Positions 50,445 through 59,205 are shown, numbered from the stretch's first letter. The stretch is 64,000 nucleotides of DNA from Nocardioides sp. Root122 (GCF_001425025.1 NZ_LMDE01000002.1:60056-124055), one strand, 5' to 3'. Numbers and translations are program-made. The notes: generated from the sequence alone by a model not told the origin.

Positions 50445-52409
50445 TCAGACCTCGGCGACCTCGTTGCCGCCGTCCCAGATCCCGATCCGTACGACGATGA
50501 ACTCGGCGGGGTAGACCGGCTGGACACCGATCTCCACGTAGAGCCGGCCGAGCTTGCGCGTCGAGGGCGGGTTGAGGACCTCGTCGATGCGCACGTAGAA
50601 CGCGTCCTTCGCCGTCGCGCCGAAGAGCGCGCCGTCGCGCCAGACCCGGGTCAGGAACTCGGTGATGGTGCGCTTGAGCCGCTGCCACAGCGCGAGGTCG
50701 TTGGGCTCGAACACCGAGAGGCTGAGGCTCTCCTGGATGGACTCCTCCAGGAACAGGAAGAGCCGGCGGATGTTGACGTACTGCCAGTTCCGGTCGCCCG
50801 CGGTGGTCCGTGCGCCGTAGACCACCGGCATGCCCCGGCCGGGCAGGATCCGCAGCGCGTTGACCCCGTCGAGGTTGATGAAGCCCTGGTCCACGTCGGA
50901 CAGTCGTCGCTCGAGGCCGACGGCGCCGGCGATCCCCACGTTGGCGGGCGCCTTGTGCACGCCCCGGGTGGTGTCGGTCTGCGCATAGATGCCCACCACG
51001 TGCCCGGAGGGCGGCTGGGAGACGACCCTGTTGCGCGAGGGGTCCTTCAGGGTGATCCACGGGTAGTAGAGCGCCGCGAAGCCCTTGTCGAGCTGGCCGG
51101 TGAGCGAGCCGCGCTGCTGCTTGACGGTGACCAGGTCCACGCCCTCCTTGGAGTCGAGGACCGCGAACCGGTCGAACATCGTCTCGCAGTGACGCACGAC
51201 CTCCTGCTGCGCAGGGGTCGCCGTGCAGCCGGGGACGGCCACCAGGCTGATCTCGTCGATCGGGACGAGGAGCTTGAGCACCTCGCGGAGCTTCGTCTCG
51301 TCCTCGACGTCTCCCCAGGACGCGACCGGGTCGTCGTTCGTGGCGCCGGTGACCTGGAAGGTGCCCTCCGCGGGTCGCGGGTCGCCGTCGGGGAACACGT
51401 CGGGGTCCAGCACCACCCGGGCGTACGGGTCGGTGACCGCGGTGCCCCACCACCGCGGGTGCAGCGGCGACGTCGAGAGACCGGCGTAGGTCCGGGTGAG
51501 GTTGGCGGTGTCGGTGATGGCGAGGTCGATCTCGGCCGTGGCGACGGTCGTGGTGGCGACGGCGAGCGTGCCCGTCAGCGGGGTGGACAGCGTGAGGCTG
51601 TCCGCCCCGACCTCCGAGACCGTGTGCCACTCGGTCTTCGTGCCGTCGGTGAGGACGACTACGGAGCCGCTGGGCACGTGGGCGCGGAGGCTGACGGCAG
51701 CAGGTACGTCGACCCGGATGCGGCGGTCGCCGACGGCGAGGTCGTCGGTGCTCACCTTGTTCCACTCGGTGGAGGCCGTCCGTGCCGGTGCGTCGGAGGC
51801 GAGGCGGACCGCACCGGGCTCGACGGTGGCGACCGCCAGGCGCGGGGACTTCGTGGCGCCGCGGGAGAGGACGACGTGGTCGCCGACCGCGAAGACCGAC
51901 GAGTCCGCGACGCTCAGCACCCGCCGGGTGGCGTCGATGCCCGTGACTGCGGGGGTCGCGCTGTGGGCCGGCACGGTGGTGCCGGCACCCTCGGCCGTGA
52001 GCGCCTCAGCGAGCGAGCTCGCGTCCGACACGACGACCGTGCCGCCGTCACCGGCGGCCCCGTCGGCGATGGCCACGACCTGCGCCAGGGGGACGGCTGC
52101 TGCGTCGCGACTGTCGAGGTCGGCGAACGCGGGGGTGGCGGTGCCGACGCGGACGACGTACGCCATCTTCCCGCCGTTGGCGAAGAACCCCTGGACCGCG
52201 AGCGGCAGGTAGTAGGGCTGGGGGCCGTCGAGCGGCCCCCCGAACGTCTCGGTGAACGCGTCGATGCTCGTCAGGAACCTGGCCTCGCCGATCGGGCCCT
52301 TCTCCGCGATGCCGATGAAGGCCGCGACGCTCGTCGAGACGCCCTCGATGGGCGAGGCGGGCGTGAACTCCTCGATGTAGACACCGGGGTAGGAGACCTG
52401 CACTGCCAT
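50445..52409 (-). CDS. CIS contractile sheath protein (Afp2-4-type)
   Basis: This 654-aa sheath protein has the conserved start SYPGVYIEEFTPASPIEGVSTSVAAFIGIAEKGP. The C-terminal core includes GVNALRILPGRGMPVVYGARTTAGDRNWQYVNIRRL, FLEESIQESLSLSVFEPN and VLNPPSTRKLGRLYVEIGVQPVYPAEFI. Residues ~115-330 form a beta-rich insert (GIDATRRVLSVADSSVFAVGD, GSVVVLTDGTKTEW, and others) not needed for contraction and probably surface-exposed. It is one sheath gene only, followed 38 bp later by the tube gene. Confidence 0.96.
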   Translation of the reverse strand: MAVQVSYPGVYIEEFTPASPIEGVSTSVAAFIGIAEKGPIGEARFLTSIDAFTETFGGPLDGPQPYYLPLAVQGFFANGGKMAYVVRVGTATPAFADLDSRDAAAVPLAQVVAIADGAAGDGGTVVVSDASSLAEALTAEGAGTTVPAHSATPAVTGIDATRRVLSVADSSVFAVGDHVVLSRGATKSPRLAVATVEPGAVRLASDAPARTASTEWNKVSTDDLAVGDRRIRVDVPAAVSLRAHVPSGSVVVLTDGTKTEWHTVSEVGADSLTLSTPLTGTLAVATTTVATAEIDLAITDTANLTRTYAGLSTSPLHPRWWGTAVTDPYARVVLDPDVFPDGDPRPAEGTFQVTGATNDDPVASWGDVEDETKLREVLKLLVPIDEISLVAVPGCTATPAQQEVVRHCETMFDRFAVLDSKEGVDLVTVKQQRGSLTGQLDKGFAALYYPWITLKDPSRNRVVSQPPSGHVVGIYAQTDTTRGVHKAPANVGIAGAVGLERRLSDVDQGFINLDGVNALRILPGRGMPVVYGARTTAGDRNWQYVNIRRLFLFLEESIQESLSLSVFEPNDLALWQRLKRTITEFLTRVWRDGALFGATAKDAFYVRIDEVLNPPSTRKLGRLYVEIGVQPVYPAEFIVVRIGIWDGGNEVAEV

Positions 52410-52433
52410 GGTCTGGTCCTTTCGCTGGCTGGG

Positions 52434-53336
52434 TCAGGTGAACTGGAGCTCGAGGGGGCCGGCGGTGGCCGCCGGGAGGGTGACGCTGAGGGGCGCCGTC
52501 GGCGGCAGCGCGGTGGCGCGGGCGACGAGGTCGTACGTCCCGGGCGGGACGCCGTCGAGCACGAACCGGCCGTCGGCGTCCGTGAGCGCGCGGCTGAGCA
52601 GGCTCCCCGCGGGATCGGCCAGGGTCACCAGCGCCTCGCCGACGGGCACGGGCGCGGCAGCGTGGGCGCCGGTGGCGTCGAGGACCAGGCCCCCGACGCC
52701 GAGCAGCGTCTCGGGGTCCGGGGCGGGCCGCCCGCGGCCGGCGGAGGTGATGATCGTGGTGACCGTGCCGTCGACGAGCGTGGGCTCGGGGGCGACGGGG
52801 ACGGTGACGGTGAGCCAGACGACGGGGCGCCACGGCGCCGCGCGGCCCATCGTCCCCCAGAACTCGGGGATCTTGGTGAACCCCTCCGGAGGCAGCACCT
52901 CGGTGTCGAAGGTGTCCTCGCGCCACGCCGACGGCAGACCGGCCAGCTCGGCCGGGACCAGCACCGCCGCGGGCGTCAGGGGAGCCCGCTCCACCAGCGT
53001 CCGCACGACACGGCCGAGCAGCCCGTGCTCGGCCGTCGTGGCCTGGACGGCGGAGGAGTCCTTGGCACTGTTCCAGGCGCTGAGCAGGTAGTCGCACCGC
53101 AGCAAGTACGGCGACAGCACGCGCCGCGTCGGGTGGTGCTCGATGCGGATCTCGTTCGAGCGGCGGTGCCGGTCCTCACGCAGGTCGACCAGCGCGCAGC
53201 TGAGCCACACGCCGGTGCCCGCGCCGACCCGCTGCCGCCACGCGTCGTCCGGCGGCTGGAAGCCGATCCGCGTCGCCAGCGAGGGGATCTCGGCGACCAG
53301 GGTCTGCCGGATGACGAGGTCGAGGGAGTCGATCAT
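52434..53336 (-). CDS. DUF4255/Pvc16-like tail cap protein with Ig-like C-terminus (Afp16-type)
   Basis: This 300-aa protein has an N-terminal DUF4255 (Pvc16_N) domain (residues ~1-185): DLVIRQTLVAEIPSL, VWLSCALVDLREDRHRRSNE and LLRCDYLLSAWNS, ending in FTKIPEFWGTMGRAAPWRPVVWLTVTVPV. A C-terminal carboxypeptidase-regulatory-like fold follows (ALVTLADPAGSLLSRALTDADGRFVLDGVPPGTYDLVARA). Cap proteins stop tube and sheath growth at the distal end. The start overlaps the effector gene by 4 bp. Confidence 0.92.
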   Translation of the reverse strand: MIDSLDLVIRQTLVAEIPSLATRIGFQPPDDAWRQRVGAGTGVWLSCALVDLREDRHRRSNEIRIEHHPTRRVLSPYLLRCDYLLSAWNSAKDSSAVQATTAEHGLLGRVVRTLVERAPLTPAAVLVPAELAGLPSAWREDTFDTEVLPPEGFTKIPEFWGTMGRAAPWRPVVWLTVTVPVAPEPTLVDGTVTTIITSAGRGRPAPDPETLLGVGGLVLDATGAHAAAPVPVGEALVTLADPAGSLLSRALTDADGRFVLDGVPPGTYDLVARATALPPTAPLSVTLPAATAGPLELQFT

Positions 53337-56326
53337 GGCGCGTCCCAGGTGGAGCCCGGCCGACGGGTCTTCTCGTCGCGGAAGACGTTGCGCAAGGTGG
53401 TCTTCGTGCCGTTGACGTCGACCTCGACGTCCAGGTTCACCCCGGGCTTCTTGAGGGCGGTGACCATGGTGGCGATCTCGGCGTCGCTCGCCTGGCCCAA
53501 CGGGCGGCCGGCTCGGGTGTCCAGCGACGACATCGGATCGGTCTTGTCGTGCCCGGAGCGGAACCGGGCCTTCATCTCGTCGACCTTCTCGTGCCAGGAC
53601 TTGCTGGCGGACTCGAGGTTCTTGGGGTCGTTGAGCTTGGTCGCGGCCGCTGCCTCCTTGGGCGGGACCCCCGCCTTCGCCATCCAGCGCCCCACCCGTT
53701 GCGGGATGCGGTGCTCGATCTCCGCCTGGAAGCGGCTCGGGATCTCGCCTGTCTTCGCAGCGTGGGCGAGCTCGGCATCCGTCATCCCACGGATCGGGTC
53801 GAGCTCGGCGGCCGCGCCCGGGAGCTTCGCCCCGCCCTTCGTCTTGCCCCAGTCGATCCGTCCGTCCTTGTCAGGCACCGGCGCACCCTTCGCCTGTTCC
53901 ACCAGTTGCGCGTCGTACTCCGCGGTGCTCTTCGGCGCTGTGGACGTCCCGCCCGGTCTGCGTGCGGCGATCTCCTGCTTCGCCCACTGCTTCCACACGT
54001 CCTTGGGCTTCCAGAGGCGGTCGAACTTCTCGGTGGCGGTCGTGGCCTTGGTCGTGGCGGCCTTGGCTGCCTTGGCCTGCTCGTAGGCCGACGACCGCTC
54101 GGCGGCCTTCTTCGTCGCCGACTGCCGACGGGACTCAGCCCTCTGGGAGTCCTTCGCGGCCCTGACCTGGCCGCTCTCGGTGACCGCTACGGCCTTCTTG
54201 GCCCGCTGGAGGGCATCCTGCTGCGCCTTGGTCGGCTTGCGTCCCGCCTGCTGACGCGCATCGACGGCCTCCTGGGACTTGCTGAGCCGCGTCTGGGCGG
54301 CGGCGGCCTTCTGGGTCGCCTTCTGTTGTGCGACCTCTGCTGCCGTCGCACGCTTCTCGGCCTTGACCCGCAGGCGCTCCCCGGCGTCGGCCTTGCGCTT
54401 GAGCTCGGACGGACGGGAGGACTTCGCGCCCTTCGACGTGGAGGTCTTGCCGCCCGCTGCCTTGGCGGTCGGGGCGGGAGAGACGGGCTCCTGGGTCGGG
54501 GCGGGTGCAGCGGTCGTCTGGACCGGCTTCTGGGCGGGAGTGACGGGCTTCTTGGTCGGGGCGGCGACGACCGGCTCCTCGACGGGTGCTGCGGGCGACT
54601 TGACGGGTGGGGCCTTGGAGGACCCACCACCGGAGGAGCCGGACGAGCCGGACGAGCCGGACGAGCCGGACGAGTCGGACGAGCCGGACTTGGCGGCCGC
54701 GGCCTGGTCGATCTTGGCGTGGGCGACAGCGGTGAAGCCGCTCATCGCCGCTGCCATGAAGATCCCCTTGGGGTCGGTCAGCCGGTCGGAGAGCTCGTCG
54801 ACGAAGTGGCCCCAGGACACGTCCCGGCCGCGGAGGGCGGCGTACGTCTCGTTCACGGTCACCGTGAACACCTGGCTCGCCTCGTGCGAGACGACACCGC
54901 TGCCCACCGAGGCCAGGACCCGGCGCACTGCGGTGCGGGCCGCTGGGTTGCCGGCGAGCTTGCCGAAGACCTTCTCGCCGAGCTTTCCGCCGAACCTGGC
55001 CAGGACGATCTGCACGGCCGCGTCGACGGCGATGTCACCCCAGTCGACCGGATCTCCCTGGACGACCTTGACGACGCCGACGCCGACGTTGGCGACGATG
55101 GGCGCGCCGACGGAGATCACCGTCGCGGTCGTCGCCACCGACGTCCCGGCGACACCCGTCCCGACGACGCCCGGCGCGAGCCCCGCGGCGGCTCCACCGG
55201 TCGCGACCACGGCCAGGACCCCGAGCGTGACGAATGCGGCGTCCCGGGTGAACTCGAGGCCGGTCGCCATCGCCTCGGCGCCCTCGATGGTCTGGTCGAT
55301 GTAGATCCGGACGAGCGCGGCGGACCGCCCCGAGGCGCTCTCGGCCCGCGTGGCCTCTTCGGCCGCGGCGGCCAGACGTCCCTCGGCGACGAGCCGGGCG
55401 ACGGTGACCTCGGCGATCGTCACGACCGGCCGCTGGAGGGCGAGCGCCATCCCGGGGTCCTCGTGGTCGCCGAGGGTGCCGATCCAGGCCATCGCGTGCG
55501 CGGCCTTGGAGCTGAACCAGAACTCCTTGTCGACCTCCTCCTGGGCGGCGTAGCGGCCGGCGGCGTCGTCGTACCTGCGGCGGGAGCGGGCCACCACCTC
55601 GACCAGCGCGTTGCGGGCGGCCGCGCGCGTCTTCTCCGCGTCCTCGGCGGTCAGCACCAGCGTCTTCCCCAGGTACGTCGTGGTGTACCGGCCGTCGGGC
55701 GTGCGGGTGAGGTCCTCGATGGCCTTCATCACCGTGCGACTGGCCGTGAGGGCGTTGCCGCTGGGCAGCTGGAGCGCCGGCGCCACGGGCGCGGGGGTGG
55801 ACTGGGGTCGGGCCATGGCCTGGGTCAGGTACGGCGCCACCCCTCCCGCCGCGGCGTCCTCGTCCTGCTTCGGCTGCCGGGCGACGCCCACGCCGGTGGC
55901 GCCGGCGACCGGGGCCTGGTGCCCCAGCGCGGCCTGCGCCGCCGTACGACCGGCGCCCTCGGCATGACCGCCGTGGAGCGGGATGACGCCCGCGGGCAGC
56001 CGCGTGCCGAGGTCCGGGTCACCGCCGCCGCGCCGCTGCTCGACCACGTGGCCCAGCTCGTGGGCGATGAGGGTTCGTCCGCGGAGCGACGTCGGGTCGA
56101 ACCTGCCCGGACCGAAGACGATGTGGCGGCCGACGGTGAAGGCTGCGGCGTCGAAGGAGTCGGCGAGGCCGCCGCTGGCGGCGCCCGTGTGCACCACGAC
56201 GTCGCCGAACGACGCACCGAAGGACCGTTCCATGCTGCTCCGCAGCCCACCGTCCAGCGTCCGTGACTCCTCATGGACCGGGTGCAGGAGCGCGTGCCCG
56301 GGGGAGCCCGGGCGGGTGGCGGTCAT
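53333..56326 (-). CDS. DUF4157 (eCIS core domain) putative effector with C-terminal HNH-like signature
   Basis: This 997-aa protein is the likely payload. Residues ~20-100 are the DUF4157 domain common to eCIS effectors (LDGGLRSSMERSFGASFGDV, TLIAHELGHVVEQRRG with HExxH at 89-93). Residues ~364-420 are Gly/Ala/Val-rich and hydrophobic, possibly membrane-inserting. A Ser-Gly linker (547-570), a Pro-rich stretch (571-625) and a charged coiled coil (640-770) follow. The C-terminus has EIEHRIPQR (His872), DPKNLES (Asn903) and SWHEKVDE (His912), an H-N-H arrangement with typical spacing. Nuclease toxicity is inferred. ATG 56326 overlaps the ATPase gene (ATGA). No immunity gene is recognisable beside it. 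Confidence 0.85.
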   Translation of the reverse strand: MTATRPGSPGHALLHPVHEESRTLDGGLRSSMERSFGASFGDVVVHTGAASGGLADSFDAAAFTVGRHIVFGPGRFDPTSLRGRTLIAHELGHVVEQRRGGGDPDLGTRLPAGVIPLHGGHAEGAGRTAAQAALGHQAPVAGATGVGVARQPKQDEDAAAGGVAPYLTQAMARPQSTPAPVAPALQLPSGNALTASRTVMKAIEDLTRTPDGRYTTTYLGKTLVLTAEDAEKTRAAARNALVEVVARSRRRYDDAAGRYAAQEEVDKEFWFSSKAAHAMAWIGTLGDHEDPGMALALQRPVVTIAEVTVARLVAEGRLAAAAEEATRAESASGRSAALVRIYIDQTIEGAEAMATGLEFTRDAAFVTLGVLAVVATGGAAAGLAPGVVGTGVAGTSVATTATVISVGAPIVANVGVGVVKVVQGDPVDWGDIAVDAAVQIVLARFGGKLGEKVFGKLAGNPAARTAVRRVLASVGSGVVSHEASQVFTVTVNETYAALRGRDVSWGHFVDELSDRLTDPKGIFMAAAMSGFTAVAHAKIDQAAAAKSGSSDSSGSSGSSGSSGSSGGGSSKAPPVKSPAAPVEEPVVAAPTKKPVTPAQKPVQTTAAPAPTQEPVSPAPTAKAAGGKTSTSKGAKSSRPSELKRKADAGERLRVKAEKRATAAEVAQQKATQKAAAAQTRLSKSQEAVDARQQAGRKPTKAQQDALQRAKKAVAVTESGQVRAAKDSQRAESRRQSATKKAAERSSAYEQAKAAKAATTKATTATEKFDRLWKPKDVWKQWAKQEIAARRPGGTSTAPKSTAEYDAQLVEQAKGAPVPDKDGRIDWGKTKGGAKLPGAAAELDPIRGMTDAELAHAAKTGEIPSRFQAEIEHRIPQRVGRWMAKAGVPPKEAAAATKLNDPKNLESASKSWHEKVDEMKARFRSGHDKTDPMSSLDTRAGRPLGQASDAEIATMVTALKKPGVNLDVEVDVNGTKTTLRNVFRDEKTRRPGSTWDAP
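54636..54689. repeat. 9-bp tandem repeat encoding Ser-Gly-Ser units
   Basis: Six 9-bp units (GAGCCGGAC, one with T for C) encode the SSG linker of the DUF4157 protein. The frame is kept at any copy number, so linker length can vary. Confidence 0.85.
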
Positions 56327-58260
56327 GAGAGCGCCTCGGCCACCGTGTCGGCCAGCTGGCCGAGCTTGGCGTACTCGCGGTCGACCGCCCGGTCCAGGCA
56401 CGCGCGGTCGACGGGGCCGCCACGGGCGCGGGCCAGGTGGGTCGCAGCCAGCGCGATGTTGCGGATGTGCCCGCCGGCCAGGGGGTGCCGGTCGGCCAGC
56501 TCGTCCAGGTCGACGTCATCGGCGAGAGGAACCCGCGCCGGCCAGACCGTGTGCCAGATCCGGGCGCGCAGTGCCTCGTCGGGGTAGGGGAAGTGCAGGC
56601 AGAACGACAGCCGCCGGGCGAACGCGTCGTCGAAGTGCCCGAGCAGGTTGGTGGCGAGGATCGCGACCCCGTCGTAGCGCTCCATGCGCTGGAGCAGGAA
56701 CGAGATCTCGAGGTTGGCGTAGCGGTCGCGAGCGTCCTGCACCTCGCTCCGCTTCCCGAAGAGCGCCTCCGCCTCGTCGAAGAGGAGCACAGCGTCGGTC
56801 TGCTCGGCCGCGGTGAAGACGGCCTCGAGGTTGCGCTCGGTCTCCCCGATGTACTTCGACACGACCGCCGAGAGGTCCACGCCGTACAGCGGGAGCCCGA
56901 GCTCGCCCGCCACCAGTCGGGCGGCGAGCGTCTTGCCGGTCCCGCTGGGGCCGGCGAAGACGGCCGTCAGCCCCGGGGGCAGGCCGGGCTGGGCGCCGAA
57001 CCCGGAGTCCTCCAGCACCTGCGTACGTCCGGCTGCCTGCGCGACGAGCTCGGCCAGCTGCTCGCGGATGTCGGCGGGGACCACGAGCTGCGACCAGTCG
57101 GCCGAGGTCTCCAACGGTGTCGCCAGGCGCGACAGCCCGTGACCCAGCAGCCCGATCGACGCGCTCGTGACGTCCCGCGAGGTGACGTGGGTGGGTTCGC
57201 CGACCAGGCGGCGTCCCACGGCCCGGGCGGCGAGGGTCGCGGCCAGCCTGCCGACGTCGTCGTGGTCGAGGTGCTGCCAGCGGGCCAGGCGGGCTTCGTC
57301 GTCCGCCGCGACGACCACGCCCCTGCCGTGCAGCACCTCGACGAGGTGCGCGCCCACCGATCCCGTGCCGGGGTGGACCTCGATGGAGCCGACGTCGTGC
57401 GGGGCGTCGTCGTCGAGCACGGGGTGCACGCCGATCGCCACGACCGCCGCCAGTGCCTCCCAGCGGTGCGCCGGGACGTCCGAGGTGTCGCCCGTGACCA
57501 CCGCGACGGCGTTGCGGAGCAGGCACTCGGCTGCCACGCGGGCCGCCGGCGCGGGGTCCACCAGTGCCTCGGCCGAGACCACCAGGCAGTTGCGGCCGGC
57601 CGTGGCGGCGGCGTGCAGGGCGGTGGCGAGCGCATCGCCGGGACGGCCGCCCACCAGCGAGGTGAGCGACGGGTGACCTGCGCCGAGGCGGGCGGCGATG
57701 ACGTGGGCGGCGAGCGGGTCGGGCGCGGTGGTGGGCGCCACCAGGTCGTCGCGCACCCAGGGCCGCAGCGACGGGTCGAGTCGCAGGATGCCGAAGGCGC
57801 TGCGCAGCAGCGCCGTGCTCGCGGCGCAGGAGGCCAGGAGGGTGGGGCCGCGCGGAGGCTCGCCCACCACGGGGGACTCGCGCGGAGGGACGATGTGCAG
57901 CAGTCCCATCCGGGCGAGCGGCCCGCCGTCGCTGAGCCGGGCGGCCAGGCCGACCCGTTCCGCTCCGCGGGCGCCGACCAGGTCGGCGATCGCCGCCACC
58001 GTGAGGTAGGGGCTCGCAGTGCGCGCGGTGAGCACCCGACAGCTCGCGGCCAGCTCGGCGTCGAGGTCCGGCGCGAGCGAGAGCGCCACCGCCGTCTGGT
58101 CGAAGGCGTCGAATCCATGGGCGACGAGCGGGTCACGCAGGTGCTGGGGCAGGGGCGGCACGGTGGTCGCGGCGGGACCCTCGTGGTCGAGCCCGCGGCC
58201 CAGCACCTCGGCGCACCACCGCACCAGCGGGTCGAGGTCCAGCCCGTCGCGCGGTCCCAT
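56323..58260 (-). CDS. AAA+ ATPase of the contractile injection system (Afp15-type)
   Basis: This 645-aa protein has a ~400-residue N-terminal region and a C-terminal AAA+ domain. Walker A is GPSGTGKT (Lys443), Walker B LLFDEAE (Asp495, Glu496); IGETERNLEAVF precedes it and NIALAATHLARARG lies in the sensor-2 region. Every CIS locus of the Afp type carries such an ATPase. It is thought to act in assembly or effector loading and is not needed for contraction. ATG 58260 lies 39 bp after the LuxR-type gene, making it the first structural gene of the operon. Confidence 0.94.
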   Translation of the reverse strand: MGPRDGLDLDPLVRWCAEVLGRGLDHEGPAATTVPPLPQHLRDPLVAHGFDAFDQTAVALSLAPDLDAELAASCRVLTARTASPYLTVAAIADLVGARGAERVGLAARLSDGGPLARMGLLHIVPPRESPVVGEPPRGPTLLASCAASTALLRSAFGILRLDPSLRPWVRDDLVAPTTAPDPLAAHVIAARLGAGHPSLTSLVGGRPGDALATALHAAATAGRNCLVVSAEALVDPAPAARVAAECLLRNAVAVVTGDTSDVPAHRWEALAAVVAIGVHPVLDDDAPHDVGSIEVHPGTGSVGAHLVEVLHGRGVVVAADDEARLARWQHLDHDDVGRLAATLAARAVGRRLVGEPTHVTSRDVTSASIGLLGHGLSRLATPLETSADWSQLVVPADIREQLAELVAQAAGRTQVLEDSGFGAQPGLPPGLTAVFAGPSGTGKTLAARLVAGELGLPLYGVDLSAVVSKYIGETERNLEAVFTAAEQTDAVLLFDEAEALFGKRSEVQDARDRYANLEISFLLQRMERYDGVAILATNLLGHFDDAFARRLSFCLHFPYPDEALRARIWHTVWPARVPLADDVDLDELADRHPLAGGHIRNIALAATHLARARGGPVDRACLDRAVDREYAKLGQLADTVAEALS

Positions 58261-58299
58261 GACAGGAGCGTGGCGGCAGCGCGTCGTCGCCGGGATCCG

Positions 58300-59016
58300 T
58301 CAGGGCAGGGGAGACGGGGACGAAGTGGGGGTGGGCCCCGGTCCCTCCACCCCACCTCCACCGGTGGAGGGCGGCGGGCCGGACAGCGCGATCTGGTCGC
58401 GTCGCCCCACCTCGAGCTTGGCCAGGATGGCGTGCACGTGCGACTTCACCGTCGACTCGCCGAGGACCAGCCTGCTGGCGATCTGGCGGTTGGTGAGCCC
58501 CCGCTCGGCGAGCTCGGCGACGACGAGCTCGCGCGGCGTCAGCCGCGCCGGGCCCTGGCCCCTCAGCTGGTGGGGCATCCGGGGCGGCTCCGGTCTCCGC
58601 TGCAGCGCCTGAAGCAGCAGCGCCGCGATCCGCGGACTGCACGGTGACTCACCCCGGGCGGCCAGCCGCACCGCGGCCAGGACGTCGCCCAGCGGCTGGT
58701 CGGCGTCGACGAAGCCGGCGAGCCCGGCCTCCGCCCCGCGCACCACGGCCTCGGACTGGCCGTGCCGGGTGGAGATGCCGATGCCGACGAGTCGGGTGGT
58801 CGGCGCCGTACGGCGCAGGGAGGCCATCAGCGGCACGACGCTGTCCACGGAGAAGTCCAGCAGGGCCACCGTCGGCTGGCGCGGCACCATGCAGGCCAGC
58901 GCTTCCGGTCCGGTGGCGACGCCGGCCAGGAGCTCGAGGGTGGGGTCGGTCTCGATCGCCATCGCCAGCGCGTCGCGGTACGCCCGGACCGGTGCGATGA
59001 GCACGAGATCGATCAC
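58300..59016 (-). CDS. LuxR/NarL-type regulator with atypical receiver domain
   Basis: This 238-aa regulator has an N-terminal receiver-like domain (~1-125) and a clear LuxR HTH: LTPRELVVAELAERGLTNRQ, IASRLVLGESTVKSHVHAIL. The receiver keeps a possible acceptor Asp (VALLDFS). The usual acidic pair is missing (LVLIAPVRAY), and so is the conserved Lys (GFVDADQPLG), so phosphorylation is doubtful. A Pro/Ser-rich tail ends the protein. GTG 59016 has GGGGAGG four bases upstream. It lies directly upstream of the injection-system genes, same strand, 39 bp from the ATPase, so it is the obvious candidate controller. Confidence 0.9.
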   Translation of the reverse strand: MIDLVLIAPVRAYRDALAMAIETDPTLELLAGVATGPEALACMVPRQPTVALLDFSVDSVVPLMASLRRTAPTTRLVGIGISTRHGQSEAVVRGAEAGLAGFVDADQPLGDVLAAVRLAARGESPCSPRIAALLLQALQRRPEPPRMPHQLRGQGPARLTPRELVVAELAERGLTNRQIASRLVLGESTVKSHVHAILAKLEVGRRDQIALSGPPPSTGGGGVEGPGPTPTSSPSPLP

Positions 59017-59205
59017 GACGCCTCCCCGAGCGGCGAGTGTGACGAGAGCGGGTGGAACACGGGAGGTCTGACGGAGCCGACCCGGACGTCGGCTGGGTGT
59101 CCCTCCCCGGCCGTGAGCCGCACCCCCGAACGAGGGCGGGTGTCGAGCGACGGCATGTCGAAGCTGCGTTGCGTGACGAGTGTCCCGCAGCAGGGTCCCG
59201 CCCCG

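Larger units (their letters stand above)
32627..58260 (-). other. Contractile injection system (eCIS / phage-tail-like) gene cluster
   Basis: Twenty-one minus-strand genes run from the AAA+ ATPase (58260) to a Gly-Cys-repeat protein (32627). Order: ATPase, DUF4157 effector, DUF4255 cap, sheath, tube, two small chaperone-like ORFs, a basic protein, LysM baseplate protein, gp27-like hub, gpV-like needle, PAAR, gp25-like, two J-type wedges, and a set of module-sharing accessory proteins with a TIGR02242-like tail protein. Most junctions overlap by 1-11 bases or are under 40 bp apart, so it is probably one operon. Base composition is like the surroundings, and no capsid, terminase, lysis or integrase genes are present. 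Confidence 0.95.

Noticed and set aside
50955..54086. 1043-codon plus-strand frame opposite sheath, cap and effector genes
   Set aside because: It spans several clear minus-strand genes and their junctions and has shadow composition, with no recognisable motif.
53549..56266. 905-codon plus-strand frame opposite the DUF4157 gene
   Set aside because: Gly/Arg/Leu-rich shadow of a well-supported gene.
32627..58260. Type VI secretion system or prophage
   Set aside because: No TssJLM membrane complex or ClpV is present, and no capsid, terminase or lysis genes. DUF4157, DUF4255 and an Afp15-type ATPase point to an eCIS.
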